Source: a virus. Taken from it: a DNA stretch of 42,394 nt. The notes beneath the pieces are model-generated. The model searched no databases and had not been told where the DNA came from. It worked only from the letters and a program-made list of their open reading frames with translations. The stretch's first letter is position 1, and the number at the start of each line of letters is the position of its first letter. The stretch spans positions 1-42,394 of IMG/VR virus record IMGVR_UViG_3300006990_000059; one strand, 5' to 3'. The position numbers were made by a program, and so were the translations under genes. Shown here piece by piece: positions 1-8,167 of this stretch.

Positions 1-33
1 AAAGTAAATCTATATTGGTAAGTTGACTATACT

Positions 34-41
34 TATTTATA
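34..41 (-). promoter_or_regulatory. T4-type late promoter (leads out of window, probably to gp22/gp23)
   Basis: The minus strand reads TATAAATA, an exact match to the T4 late-promoter octamer. It lies just downstream of the gp21 stop codon in the short space before the next gene, which is outside the window. In T4-like phages gp21 is followed by scaffold gp22 and major capsid gp23, so this promoter probably drives those genes. That downstream identity is inference. Confidence 0.7.
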
Positions 42-43
42 AA

Positions 44-694
44 TTATAAACCTGATAGAAAATTTTGGAATAAGTTAATCTTATTTTCTTCCAATTTTCT
101 CTGATCAACTAAAGTATTGATTTTTTTGTATGTTCTTTCTGCAAGTTTTTCGCGGAGAATTCCACCGTCCCAAACCCAATCTTTACCTTCCATGATACCG
201 TCAACAAAGGCATCAGGTGCGGAAGGATCTGCTACAATATCAGCAGCAGTTGCTAGAGCAAAGTCATCATTAACTAAACTATATCCTTCTTTAGTAGGAG
301 AAAGGGTTCCAATTCCTCTAGAAGAAACACCAAGCTTGACACCATCATTTAGAAGAGATTCGGCAATTTTACCCATTGGGGTAGAAAGAATTTTTGCCTT
401 ACCAATAAAATTATTTCCTTCTCTTTGAAGAGAAACAATCTTATGGGAAACTCGATCAAGATTAATAGAAGGGCCATCAGGGTGTCCCAATTCTCCAAGA
501 GCTCTGCCTTTAGATACAAAGTTTTCGTTGTATCGTCCTACTTCTCTTTCTAGGAGAGAGCAGTCATACATCCTCTTGTTTCTATTGGGCATATTACCCT
601 GAAGGAAAACTCCTTCAATATACAGATTCTTTTTACCGTTGCGTTGCTCAACGATAATTTCAACCTGTTCGATCTCTTCTCTGATAAGTTTCAT
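44..694 (-). CDS. gp21: Prohead core protease gp21
   Basis: This 216-aa protein matches the T4 gp21 family of prohead proteases, a herpes-assemblin-like serine protease fold that cleaves scaffold and capsid proteins after [I/L]-x-E during head maturation. Visible family features are GELGHP with the likely catalytic His at 71, and GVSSRG with the likely catalytic Ser at 124 or 125. The conserved ADIVADPSAPDAFVDG follows at 151-166. The length is close to T4 gp21 (about 212 aa). It is the last gene of the portal-to-protease block and starts 4 bases after the 88-aa gene ends. No strong Shine-Dalgarno is seen, so translation may be coupled to the gene upstream. Family knowledge and synteny (gp20, gp67-like, small gene, gp21) agree. 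Confidence 0.95.
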   Translation of the reverse strand: MKLIREEIEQVEIIVEQRNGKKNLYIEGVFLQGNMPNRNKRMYDCSLLEREVGRYNENFVSKGRALGELGHPDGPSINLDRVSHKIVSLQREGNNFIGKAKILSTPMGKIAESLLNDGVKLGVSSRGIGTLSPTKEGYSLVNDDFALATAADIVADPSAPDAFVDGIMEGKDWVWDGGILREKLAERTYKKINTLVDQRKLEENKINLFQNFLSGL

Positions 695-698
695 TTGT

Positions 699-965
699 TT
701 ATGCGGTGAATCCTACTTTAGTTCCTTTTACATCAGCAGATCCAGCTAGGATTAAATCCTTATGCTTTTTCTCGACATATTCTACAGTTCCAGTTGGCAT
801 AGTCATAGAACCAATACCTTGAAAATTTTCATCAAGAATGGTAACTAACTGAGCAGCTGCATTACTGTTGTAAAGGCGAACAACAGTTGCTGAACTGAAA
901 CTCGATGCTGCACCAACACTAGTTGGGCAATTTGTTTGTGGTCCTAAGACAAGAGATCTTGCCAT
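699..965 (-). CDS. Small beta-rich protein in the gp68 position, paralogue of the 94-aa protein
   Basis: This 88-aa protein has no function that I recognise. It is rich in small and beta-branched residues, with no membrane segment and no signal peptide. It sits where T4 has the prohead core gene 68, between the gp67-like gene and gp21, but it is not highly charged as a core protein would be. The start is fixed by a TAATG overlap with the upstream gene and by a GGAG Shine-Dalgarno. Its last 37 residues align without gaps to the end of the 94-aa protein at 7882-8166 (12 identities, including GSM.M, DLI and DV). The pair therefore looks like duplicated copies of one small virion fold, possibly a head decoration or accessory protein; that role is inference. 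Confidence 0.85.
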   Translation of the reverse strand: MARSLVLGPQTNCPTSVGAASSFSSATVVRLYNSNAAAQLVTILDENFQGIGSMTMPTGTVEYVEKKHKDLILAGSADVKGTKVGFTA

Positions 966-1156
966 TATTCTTCTCCAGTTTCTGTTGTTGCGTCAAACTC
1001 AACTTCTTCTTCGCCTTTACCAAACAATGATGCTGCGGCTAAAGGACGGAGAGCATCAATTTTCTCTGCGGATTTGCCGTAAAGAGCATCTTTAATCTCA
1101 TCACTAACTTGTGACGCGCTTGCACCACTAGCGATTAAATCGACAATATTGTCCAT
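965..1156 (-). CDS. Prohead core peptide, gp67-like
   Basis: This 63-aa protein has an amphipathic N-terminal half and a strongly acidic tail (GKGEEEVEFDATTETGEE). It lies directly downstream of the portal gene, as T4 gene 67 does. T4 gp67 is a small, highly acidic internal prohead protein that the gp21 protease cuts into peptides. The SLFG-type segment near 43-46 before the acidic tail is like cyanophage proteins usually given this name. An exact late promoter octamer (1182-1189) lies 26 bases upstream. There is no clear Shine-Dalgarno. The gp67 assignment rests mainly on position, size and acidity. Confidence 0.75.
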   Translation of the reverse strand: MDNIVDLIASGASASQVSDEIKDALYGKSAEKIDALRPLAAASLFGKGEEEVEFDATTETGEE

Positions 1157-1181
1157 GAATTATAAAATAAGAACTTAAATC

Positions 1182-1189
1182 TATTTATA
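1182..1189 (-). promoter_or_regulatory. T4-type late promoter before the gp67-like gene
   Basis: The minus strand reads TATAAATA, an exact late-promoter octamer. It overlaps the last codons of the portal gene and ends 26 bases before the start of the gp67-like gene. The spacing matches the other late motifs in the window (22-38 bases). It would give extra late transcripts for the core peptide, the 88-aa protein and gp21. Confidence 0.75.
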
Positions 1190-2852
1190 TCTCAGCAGCT
1201 CGACCATCAGCCTCAGTGTATCCACCGTCGGCTTCATCATCCATAGGAACCTCACCTACCCCACCAGTGGCGTCTTGTGGAATTGGATTTCCCATTTCAT
1301 CTACAGGTGCATTTGGATCAGGCAAAATTCCACTAAGAATTTCTTTTTCAATTTGTTGATCAATTTCAATAATTTCTTCATCGGTTTGATGGAGAACTTT
1401 TCTACGAAGATATTCAACAGAATAGTATTTTCCAAGATATGGTTCTGCTAGTTGAGCGGCACTCAATCTACCTTCCAATAATTCTTTTTCTTTAAGTTCT
1501 GCAAAATGATTATCGTAGATAAAATCAAATTGAATATGCTCTTCAAGTGTCACCCAATCTTTAGGGGTGCAGATATTCTTCAAAAGACATTGAGTCTTCA
1601 GCATATCAATAAACATATTACTGAAACGCTTTCTTAGACGGCCAACAAACTTGGAGAATTTCAGTTCATCTCTCAAGATTTCACTAGATCGACCAAGATT
1701 AAATCCACCCTCAGCACCAATTCTGGATTCAGGTACACTTAATGATCTGTATAGTTTCTTTTGGAAATAAGCAACATCACTGAGTTCTCCAAGATTTTGG
1801 CCACCAGGAAGTGTGGTAATTTCTGTACCACGACCACCCTCACGTCTAGGAAGCCAGAAATCTTCAAGCATACTCATATGCTTACGATCATCACGAACTT
1901 CTCCAGTCGATGCATCATAAACCAACTTATTACGATAACGGTTCATCACATCTTTTAGATATTGTTCCGCTTTTATTTTGGGAAGATTGCCAACATCAAT
2001 GTAGAAAATTCTACGCTCTGGAGCTCTAGATAATCTATAGATCACCAAAGAATCTTCAATCATTCTAAGTTGATTGAGTGACTTGATTGCTTTGTGTAGA
2101 TATGAAAGAACTACACCCTTATTTCTATCTACAAGACCAGACGTACAATATGTGATTGAATCTTTAGAAAATTTAATTCCCTTTGTTCCAGCATATCTAT
2201 CACCCATTCCACCAGCATAAGTTGGTCTTGGCATATACATGAAGTATTCTTCAATTTCAGGAAACTGAACTACTTCCTTTTGTTGAGCTCCATTTGGTTG
2301 TCTGAAGATAGCATTACCATTATTTTGATCTTGCTTAGATTTTTTCTCTTCACGAACATACCTCATTTTAAGAGGATCAATATATCTTAGTTCTTGAATA
2401 CCTTCTTCAGGTTTTTTGATATCGATTACTTTGTGATAGTAAACTCTTCCATCAACATACCAATTTCTGAAAATTTCATGTGATTTAGCATCAAAGTTCA
2501 TCAAGTCTTTGATTACTTTAAATTCTTCCCTAATTTTTTTCTTGATACCATCACTAGCTGGAAGGTTTTCAAGATTGATAGTTACAGGAGTATCATTAAG
2601 ATCACTGACAATAGCTTCATTCACAACATCTTCAATCGCTGTGTCTGCTTCTGGATGAAGCGCCATCTCACGATATCTTTTTACTAATTCAAATTCTGAC
2701 TTATATACACCTTCTAAATCTAAGTATTGGCCATAAAAGTTACTAGCAATATAATGATCAACCCCATCCTCGTTATTAACGGGGACAGGGGACACTACAC
2801 TTTTAGATTTTTTTTCGTTATCTTCAATAGAGAATCCAAAAAGTCTCGCCAT
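1185..2852 (-). CDS. gp20: Portal vertex protein gp20
   Basis: This 555-aa protein is the dodecameric portal through which DNA enters the head and to which the neck attaches. It matches the T4 gp20 family (about 524 aa). It has the usual N-terminal region with EFELVKRYREMALHPEADTA and the adjacent IEDVVNEAIV. The mid-protein segment around RAPERRIFYIDVGNLP and the later LPGGQNLGELSDVAYFQKKL are highly conserved family stretches. The C-terminus is acidic and Gly/Pro rich (about 505-555) and probably disordered. It follows gp19 in the standard order gp17-gp18-gp19-gp20. A late-promoter-like octamer within a hairpin lies 29 bases upstream of the ATG. Confidence 0.97.
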   Translation of the reverse strand: MARLFGFSIEDNEKKSKSVVSPVPVNNEDGVDHYIASNFYGQYLDLEGVYKSEFELVKRYREMALHPEADTAIEDVVNEAIVSDLNDTPVTINLENLPASDGIKKKIREEFKVIKDLMNFDAKSHEIFRNWYVDGRVYYHKVIDIKKPEEGIQELRYIDPLKMRYVREEKKSKQDQNNGNAIFRQPNGAQQKEVVQFPEIEEYFMYMPRPTYAGGMGDRYAGTKGIKFSKDSITYCTSGLVDRNKGVVLSYLHKAIKSLNQLRMIEDSLVIYRLSRAPERRIFYIDVGNLPKIKAEQYLKDVMNRYRNKLVYDASTGEVRDDRKHMSMLEDFWLPRREGGRGTEITTLPGGQNLGELSDVAYFQKKLYRSLSVPESRIGAEGGFNLGRSSEILRDELKFSKFVGRLRKRFSNMFIDMLKTQCLLKNICTPKDWVTLEEHIQFDFIYDNHFAELKEKELLEGRLSAAQLAEPYLGKYYSVEYLRRKVLHQTDEEIIEIDQQIEKEILSGILPDPNAPVDEMGNPIPQDATGGVGEVPMDDEADGGYTEADGRAAEI

Positions 2853-2872
2853 TTTATAAAATTTGCTGTCTT

Positions 2873-2897
2873 ACTAAGATTATTTAGCGATCTTAGT
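2873..2897 (-). repeat. Perfect 8-bp inverted repeat between gp19 and gp20
   Basis: ACTAAGAT and ATCTTAGT form perfect 8-bp arms (2873-2880 and 2890-2897) around a 9-base loop. The hairpin covers the stop codon of gp19. On the minus strand the loop contains GCTAAATA, a variant late promoter. No T-run follows, so it does not look like an ordinary rho-independent terminator. It could protect or process the transcript end, or influence the promoter. Confidence 0.5.
2881..2888 (-). promoter_or_regulatory. Candidate variant late promoter before gp20
   Basis: The minus strand reads GCTAAATA, 6 of 8 matches to TATAAATA. It ends 29 bases before the gp20 start, the same distance as the better late motifs in this window. 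It lies in the loop of a perfect inverted repeat. The call depends on position as much as on sequence. Confidence 0.4.
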
Positions 2898-3483
2898 TGA
2901 TGTCTCCAGCACCACCACCTGCATTATCTGCAGCTGCTGTCCAGAATAGAACTTGTAGTTCGACAGTAAATTCTTCTAGAGAATCAGATGAATCATATGA
3001 TAGATCGATCTGAGAAATGTTTGTTGGGAAAACATCATGGAATTTGTACTTTCTAAGTACACTTCCATCTCTATCTAGTTGATATACGAAAGCGTCAGCT
3101 TGGTAATCAGCAGGATTGACTGCACCAGTCGCGTCAGTGACACGATTGATAGAATTCATCCATCTTTCAAATGCTCCTCTGATTCCGAAATCGGTATCAT
3201 TGAGAACAGTGATTGTCCAAGTATCAAAGGTTCTGTCTCCAGCAACCTTAAGTAGACGACCACGGAAAGCAACATCAATAGGAGCAATGTTTGATGCAGG
3301 CAGCGCAGCTGCCTTTACCATAAATCTTGCTTCATTGACGACATTGTTGCTAACACTCAAATTTCCAGGAAATGCGAGTACAACTTCAAATAAATTGGGT
3401 CGGGCCCCGCCGCCCTGCAATTTATTCTTGAAATCGGAAATAGTCCTTAAAGCGGGAGGATTTTGTTGATTTTTTGATGCCAT
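2893..3483 (-). CDS. gp19: Tail tube protein gp19
   Basis: This 196-aa protein belongs to the T4 gp19 tail-tube family (T4 gp19 is 163 aa). Subunits stack as hexameric rings inside the sheath and form the channel for DNA. The N-terminal RPNLFEVVLAFPG and the central FRGRLLKVAGDRTFDTWTIT are typical of the family. So are the segment LRKYKFHDVFPTNISQIDLS and the C-terminal beta strand EEFTVELQVLFWT. A short Ala/Gly-rich tail follows (about 184-196). An AGAGG Shine-Dalgarno lies about 11 bases before the ATG. The gene lies between sheath and portal genes, as in T4. Confidence 0.95.
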   Translation of the reverse strand: MASKNQQNPPALRTISDFKNKLQGGGARPNLFEVVLAFPGNLSVSNNVVNEARFMVKAAALPASNIAPIDVAFRGRLLKVAGDRTFDTWTITVLNDTDFGIRGAFERWMNSINRVTDATGAVNPADYQADAFVYQLDRDGSVLRKYKFHDVFPTNISQIDLSYDSSDSLEEFTVELQVLFWTAAADNAGGGAGDIN

Positions 3484-3501
3484 TTTGGTTTAGACCTCTA
3501 A

Positions 3502-5910
3502 TTAAACGTTTCCGATGACTTCATCAAATGACACACCAGTTCGTGTTGCCACGAAGGTGAGTCCAACGAAGTTGATTGAGCGTGCTGGTTTGACGAATAC
3601 ATCAGCAACGAATTCATTACGATCAATTACAGCAGGAGTGTTGTTGCTTTCGTCACATACAACAACAAAATCTTGAACTCCACGATTAGACTGAACTTCT
3701 CTTAGGAAAGGCTCAACAGAGTTAACAAAGTTAGTTCTGGTAATCTCATCGTTGAATTCAAAGAGTTGATCTCTTGCTACAGCGGCGATTGCTTTTTCTA
3801 GGAAGATGAACAATCTACGAACGTTGATTCTATCGAAAGCAGAAGCTTTCGCGAATCCAGTTTTATCACCGAATAGAACAATGCCAGAACCAGGAATAAA
3901 GGTTACAGGGTTGATTCTATTACTGTAGAGACGATCTCTCTGGGACTTACCTGGGTTGTAAGGAAGTTTGACAGCGTTTAGGATAGCTCCTCTATCTGTT
4001 CCTGCGGGTGAGAACCAAGGGAAATCATTGATATCAGTTCTTGCACAAGTTCCAGCAGTATCTCCATTTAGTGGGACATAGCGGAACTTATCAGAGAACC
4101 TATCATACATGTACTTATAACCACTATCAAAGACTGCGAATGAAGATGAAGTGAGTGGTGTGAAGTGACCAATTACATTATTGGTAATTGTTTCAATAGG
4201 TCTTACAACTGCTTCAGTATCACTATCATTGAAGATAGCAGCTCTATGTGGTGATAGGAATGCAACAGCATCCTTTCTCTTCTCTGCAACTTCGATTACT
4301 TTTAGACCAATTGCCTGAGTTTCTTCTTTAGTGTAGTTTCCAGATCCTTGAAGGATGAAATCTACAGTGTACTCATCAGGGTTGTTTAGGATTTCATATC
4401 CAGCAGAAATCTCTGAAATATCTGCTGCAAGTGAAGTTGTGGTTGATAGACCAGTTGCTCCATTATAGTTTAGACCGCCTGCCAAAGTAGCAGTGGTGTT
4501 ACCAAATCCTGCGAAAGAAATTCCAGCAGCTTCTTGATCCCATGCAATATTTGTTACTGCAGTGAATCCATTTCCAGTTGCAACTTTAAAGTCACTTGCT
4601 ACAGTTCCTGCAGGTTGTCCACCAGCGAAGAAGTAACCAGAACCACTAGCAACATATGATCTGTAGTAAGCTGATGATCCATTTTCAAACTGGGCATCAC
4701 TTGCTTTAGACAAGTTTAGATGCTTCTCAAGAATAGTTCCAGGATTACCTGTTTGTGATCCATCATCATCGATGACAACTAGATGAACTTCATCAAATCT
4801 ACTATTTCTATTTCCAGCATACTCTGAAGTTCCTGGGCGATCAGAAAGTTGATTCCAGAAAAGTTCTCCACCAGTATAATTAATTTTTTGTTGATCGAAC
4901 CAATCAGCCGCTGAGTTAGTTCTGATAGAACGTGCGAATGTTACTCCACTACCAACAGGAAGAACTCCACTAGCAGGGCCAGCAACAGATGTGCTGAATC
5001 CAGCGAAAGAACTAATTGTTACAGCAGTTGTTCCAACTCCAGTAACTGTTAGGCCATATCCAAGGTGAGGAACGGAAAGAAGATCACTTACAACAACATC
5101 AGATGTTGCACCAACAGGAATAGAAGTAACTCCAGTGGAAAGACCGACTGATGCAAGAGTTGTTGATAGTTCGTTACCACCAGTTACACTATCACCAGAA
5201 GAGTCGATGATTCTAATATCACCAGTGAATCTATAAATTCCATTCTCTTGATAATCAACTTGAGTTGTTACTCCAGCAGCACTTTCATGTTGAACAAATT
5301 TGACATCAATAAAGTCTGCGCCAACTTTAGTTACAATTCCTTTAAATGCACCGTCTAGTGTAGAGGTTGCTCCAATACCAGGAATAACGGTTCCTTCGGG
5401 AACAACTTGACTTACACCCATACCAACTGTAATACCAGTTAGTGCGAGTCCAGTAAGTCTTTGGTCAGCTGCTGAGTCAATGATTGCAACTTTTAAACCG
5501 TTACCCCATGATCCAGGGTTTCTGGAGACAAAAGTGACGTTACTAATAACGTTATCTTCGTAACCTAAATCATTATAATGCTCTAAACTTTTAATTTTTG
5601 GTGCAGTTCCAGATCCGTAGAATGCGTTCGTCATTTCAGAATCATCTACTCTGATGACTCTTAGTGATCCGCCATATGCGAGGAACGAAGATGCGACCAT
5701 CCAGTTCTCATAATGCCTGTCAGCATCGTATGATTTGCCAAAGTTAGCTAGCAAATCGGATTCATTCTGGATTAGAGTTGGAACTTCTACTGGTCCTTGT
5801 GCAAAAGGAGCTGCAAGAGCAGCAACTTTATCAGATACGGGATCTACTCTTCCTAAAGTAAGATCTACCTCTCTTACAACAATACCAGGAGATGCTAAAT
5901 TTAGCGCCAT
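3502..5910 (-). CDS. gp18: Contractile tail sheath protein gp18
   Basis: This 802-aa protein is the contractile sheath subunit. The conserved N-terminus begins MALNLASPGIVVREVDLT, and the C-terminal domain (about 520-802) carries the assembly core with FLSPHRAAIFND, FPWFSPAGTDRG and the terminal NFVGLTFVATRTGVSFDEV. It is longer than T4 gp18 (659 aa). The extra length lies in a Gly/Thr/Val-rich middle (about 150-330) that looks like added beta domains exposed on the outside of the sheath; that placement is inference. The start is well supported by AAGGAG 7 bases upstream of the ATG. A late-promoter-like octamer lies 38 bases upstream. Confidence 0.97.
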   Translation of the reverse strand: MALNLASPGIVVREVDLTLGRVDPVSDKVAALAAPFAQGPVEVPTLIQNESDLLANFGKSYDADRHYENWMVASSFLAYGGSLRVIRVDDSEMTNAFYGSGTAPKIKSLEHYNDLGYEDNVISNVTFVSRNPGSWGNGLKVAIIDSAADQRLTGLALTGITVGMGVSQVVPEGTVIPGIGATSTLDGAFKGIVTKVGADFIDVKFVQHESAAGVTTQVDYQENGIYRFTGDIRIIDSSGDSVTGGNELSTTLASVGLSTGVTSIPVGATSDVVVSDLLSVPHLGYGLTVTGVGTTAVTISSFAGFSTSVAGPASGVLPVGSGVTFARSIRTNSAADWFDQQKINYTGGELFWNQLSDRPGTSEYAGNRNSRFDEVHLVVIDDDGSQTGNPGTILEKHLNLSKASDAQFENGSSAYYRSYVASGSGYFFAGGQPAGTVASDFKVATGNGFTAVTNIAWDQEAAGISFAGFGNTTATLAGGLNYNGATGLSTTTSLAADISEISAGYEILNNPDEYTVDFILQGSGNYTKEETQAIGLKVIEVAEKRKDAVAFLSPHRAAIFNDSDTEAVVRPIETITNNVIGHFTPLTSSSFAVFDSGYKYMYDRFSDKFRYVPLNGDTAGTCARTDINDFPWFSPAGTDRGAILNAVKLPYNPGKSQRDRLYSNRINPVTFIPGSGIVLFGDKTGFAKASAFDRINVRRLFIFLEKAIAAVARDQLFEFNDEITRTNFVNSVEPFLREVQSNRGVQDFVVVCDESNNTPAVIDRNEFVADVFVKPARSINFVGLTFVATRTGVSFDEVIGNV

Positions 5911-5947
5911 TGATGTCTCCTTTTGGTGTCCGATATTAATCTAAAGT

Positions 5948-5955
5948 TATTTATT
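5948..5955 (-). promoter_or_regulatory. Late promoter candidate before gp18
   Basis: The minus strand reads AATAAATA, 7 of 8 to TATAAATA. It lies in the 85-base space between the 75-aa zinc-finger gene and gp18. The leader to the gp18 ATG is 37 bases and contains a strong Shine-Dalgarno. A promoter here fits the need for very high sheath and tube expression. Confidence 0.6.
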
Positions 5956-5995
5956 AAAAAGTACCTCTATCATGGGGAAACAATGCATGAACCTA

Positions 5996-6223
5996 TTACC
6001 AGTCTGGATAGTCGTTTTTGAAGGAAGTATCAATTTTTCTTGAATTCATGACACGTTTAATTGTGCATTCTTTACACTCATATGAATATGCTGATGGAAA
6101 AGATCCTCTATCCTTTCTAGTAAGATAAAAATCAGTCAATAAATTTTTTGTTTGGTAACAAGATCTACATTGTCTTTCATTGAAAAGAAGATGTTCTAAC
6201 TCAAATGAGTCTTCAATATCCAT
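5996..6223 (-). CDS. Small zinc-finger protein between gp17 and gp18
   Basis: This 75-aa protein has two CxxC pairs, Cys19/Cys22 and Cys50/Cys53, which should bind one zinc ion. The pattern (CRSC, about 27 residues, CKEC, then basic KRVMNSRK) resembles the zinc-binding N-terminus found before HNH or endonuclease VII-like domains in many phages. No HNH catalytic His/Asn set is present, so it is a stand-alone finger. The start codon overlaps the gp17 stop (TAATG), which suggests coupled translation and a job near packaging or late gene control. In T4 gp17 and gp18 are adjacent, so this is an insertion relative to T4. The function is unknown. Confidence 0.85.
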   Translation of the reverse strand: MDIEDSFELEHLLFNERQCRSCYQTKNLLTDFYLTRKDRGSFPSAYSYECKECTIKRVMNSRKIDTSFKNDYPDW

Positions 6224-7869
6224 TACCTATAATCCCACATATAAGATCTGTCACCGTATTCATCAGCGAACCATCTATCTCCATCATTATCAACTTCACT
6301 TACAGTATCTAAACCATCAGCGATAAAACCAAACGGAGCCATATCTTGATCGATTTGATTTTTTTGATCTTCATAAATTCTTTTACGAACATCATTATCA
6401 GTCATTTCTTTGAAATAATCTTGTGCAACTAACCATGAGAATATAACTAGACACATTGCTAGATCATCATTACATCCCTCTTCAGCCTCAAATGATTGTC
6501 TCTTTTGAACAAATGTAGTTAGTTCGGAAATAATATCATAATCATTTGTTAAAAGTTTATCATCTTCTAATAAAGTTTTTAAATTAGAACATCCTAATTT
6601 TTTTACTGCTGATGTCATTCTGACACCCAATTGAGATTTTTTACCAGAAAATCCAGATCCAACTACTTGCCCTGCTCTACCTCTCATAGAACACATTAGC
6701 AAATTTTCATATTCAAGATCAAAATAAAGAATAGATGCAACTTGATCACCAATATCGTTGACTTCAACTAAAACATATGATTGATTATATCCGTCTGCAA
6801 CTTGTTTGATGATACTTGGAAATACCATCGGTTTTATTTCATTATTTCTATATTTTGCAACTATCCTATATGGAAATTGTGTTATGTCATATACAATGAA
6901 AGCTGAATAGTCACGTTCTACTCCTCTAGCAACGTCAACCGTCATCATATAATTATGATCCTTTATAGGATCTTGGTAAATATCTAATCCTTTATTTCTT
7001 TTTATTGGATCATCATATACCAAATTTCTTAGTTTAGTTACGTCAATAAGAGTATCAACGGATCCTAGAAACTCACACTCAAACTCGACCTTGAACTGTG
7101 CTTCTGATGTGTTTGAAATAGTTTGAGCTTTCCACTTAGCGTTCCTTCCAGGAACTTCAGACCAGTGTACTGCAGTTGGTATATATTCATTTTTATTTCT
7201 TTCTGCATCATGCCACATTCGGTAGAAGTGATTCATACCATGTGGTGTTGAAACAATAATTACCTTGGTGTTTTTACCAGACGAGATAGTAGGATAAACA
7301 GAGGCAAAGAATTGGTCAGCAATATGATTTGGGATGAAAGCGAACTCGTCAAGAAAGATGATATTATAGGACCCGCCACGGACAGCAGATGCAGATGTAG
7401 ATGCGGCGATAATTTTAGATCCATTCTCCAACTCCAATGATTGTTTGTTCCAAGAAACAATACCCTGTTGCATCCACTTGGGTAAATTTTCATATGCAAG
7501 TTGCAATCTTCCAAGAAGATCTTTCGCAGTAGCTGCTTTGTTTGCTAAGATAGCAATATTTACATTGTCATTAAAGACGGCATAATGAAGTAGATAAGAT
7601 ACGCATGTTGTAGACTTACCAGTCTGACGTGGCATCTTACAGATGTTAAATCTATTCTTATGAAAGTTTTTTACAAGTTTCTCTTGGAACTTGTACATCT
7701 TAAATGGTACAAGACCCTCGTCTAGAGAAACAATTTTGATATAATTTCTAGCAAAATATACAGGATCTTTTTTACACTTCAAGAATTCACGAATATCATC
7801 TTCAGAAAATTGAATCTTTGTATTCGCTTTTTTTAGATTGGGATTACCAAGATAAATGCTTTCACTCAT
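6223..7869 (-). CDS. gp17: Terminase large subunit gp17
   Basis: This 548-aa DNA-packaging motor has an N-terminal ATPase and a C-terminal RNase H-like nuclease. Walker A is RQTGKST (81-87) and Walker B is IIFLDE (170-175). The coupling motif is VSTPHG (206-211). The nuclease acidic residues are in VDVARG (Asp312), VEVNDIG (Glu369/Asp372) and NDDLAM (Asp468/Asp469). T4 gp17 is 610 aa; this one has a shorter N-terminus, as is common in cyanophages. All catalytic residues are present, so it should be active. It is followed with a 1-base overlap by the zinc-finger gene. It is preceded by two genes that separate it from gp16. Confidence 0.98.
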   Translation of the reverse strand: MSESIYLGNPNLKKANTKIQFSEDDIREFLKCKKDPVYFARNYIKIVSLDEGLVPFKMYKFQEKLVKNFHKNRFNICKMPRQTGKSTTCVSYLLHYAVFNDNVNIAILANKAATAKDLLGRLQLAYENLPKWMQQGIVSWNKQSLELENGSKIIAASTSASAVRGGSYNIIFLDEFAFIPNHIADQFFASVYPTISSGKNTKVIIVSTPHGMNHFYRMWHDAERNKNEYIPTAVHWSEVPGRNAKWKAQTISNTSEAQFKVEFECEFLGSVDTLIDVTKLRNLVYDDPIKRNKGLDIYQDPIKDHNYMMTVDVARGVERDYSAFIVYDITQFPYRIVAKYRNNEIKPMVFPSIIKQVADGYNQSYVLVEVNDIGDQVASILYFDLEYENLLMCSMRGRAGQVVGSGFSGKKSQLGVRMTSAVKKLGCSNLKTLLEDDKLLTNDYDIISELTTFVQKRQSFEAEEGCNDDLAMCLVIFSWLVAQDYFKEMTDNDVRKRIYEDQKNQIDQDMAPFGFIADGLDTVSEVDNDGDRWFADEYGDRSYMWDYR

Positions 7870-7881
7870 AATTAAAAAAAA

Positions 7882-8166
7882 TTAGCCTTGATATACTACC
7901 GATGTTGCGTATACATCTGATGCAGAAGAATAGATCAAATCCGTCCTACTTTTATGTATGATAATTGGGTCATTACTAGACATATGCATACTTCCATATG
8001 TGACACCAGCACCTGTTCTTACTTCAACCATACGATCCGATGAATGACTGTGCTGGATCATTGCATATTCTGCACCAACACTACCGTATGTAGCTGATGC
8101 TGGAACTGTACTTCCAGAACCAGCATTTACTTGTACAGATTCTCCTAAAAGTTTTACTACTAACAT
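7882..8166 (-). CDS. Small beta-rich protein, paralogue of the 88-aa protein
   Basis: This 94-aa protein has no recognised family name. Predicted content is mostly beta, with many Ser, Val and Tyr residues and no charged clusters. Its C-terminal 37 residues align with the end of the 88-aa protein (699-965) with no gaps: shared GSM.M, K, DLI, DV and T.V positions. It starts one base after the TGA of the 486-aa gene, and a GGAA run precedes the ATG, so it is co-translated with that gene and gp17. The location between terminase genes and the paralogue near the portal suggest a head or packaging accessory protein; this is inference. Confidence 0.8.
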   Translation of the reverse strand: MLVVKLLGESVQVNAGSGSTVPASATYGSVGAEYAMIQHSHSSDRMVEVRTGAGVTYGSMHMSSNDPIIIHKSRTDLIYSSASDVYATSVVYQG

Positions 8167-8167
8167 A

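Noticed and set aside
7260-7514. 84-aa minus-strand frame inside gp17
   Set aside because: It is out of frame with the terminase across the Walker B region, which is a conserved coding sequence. It is Leu/Ser-rich noise.
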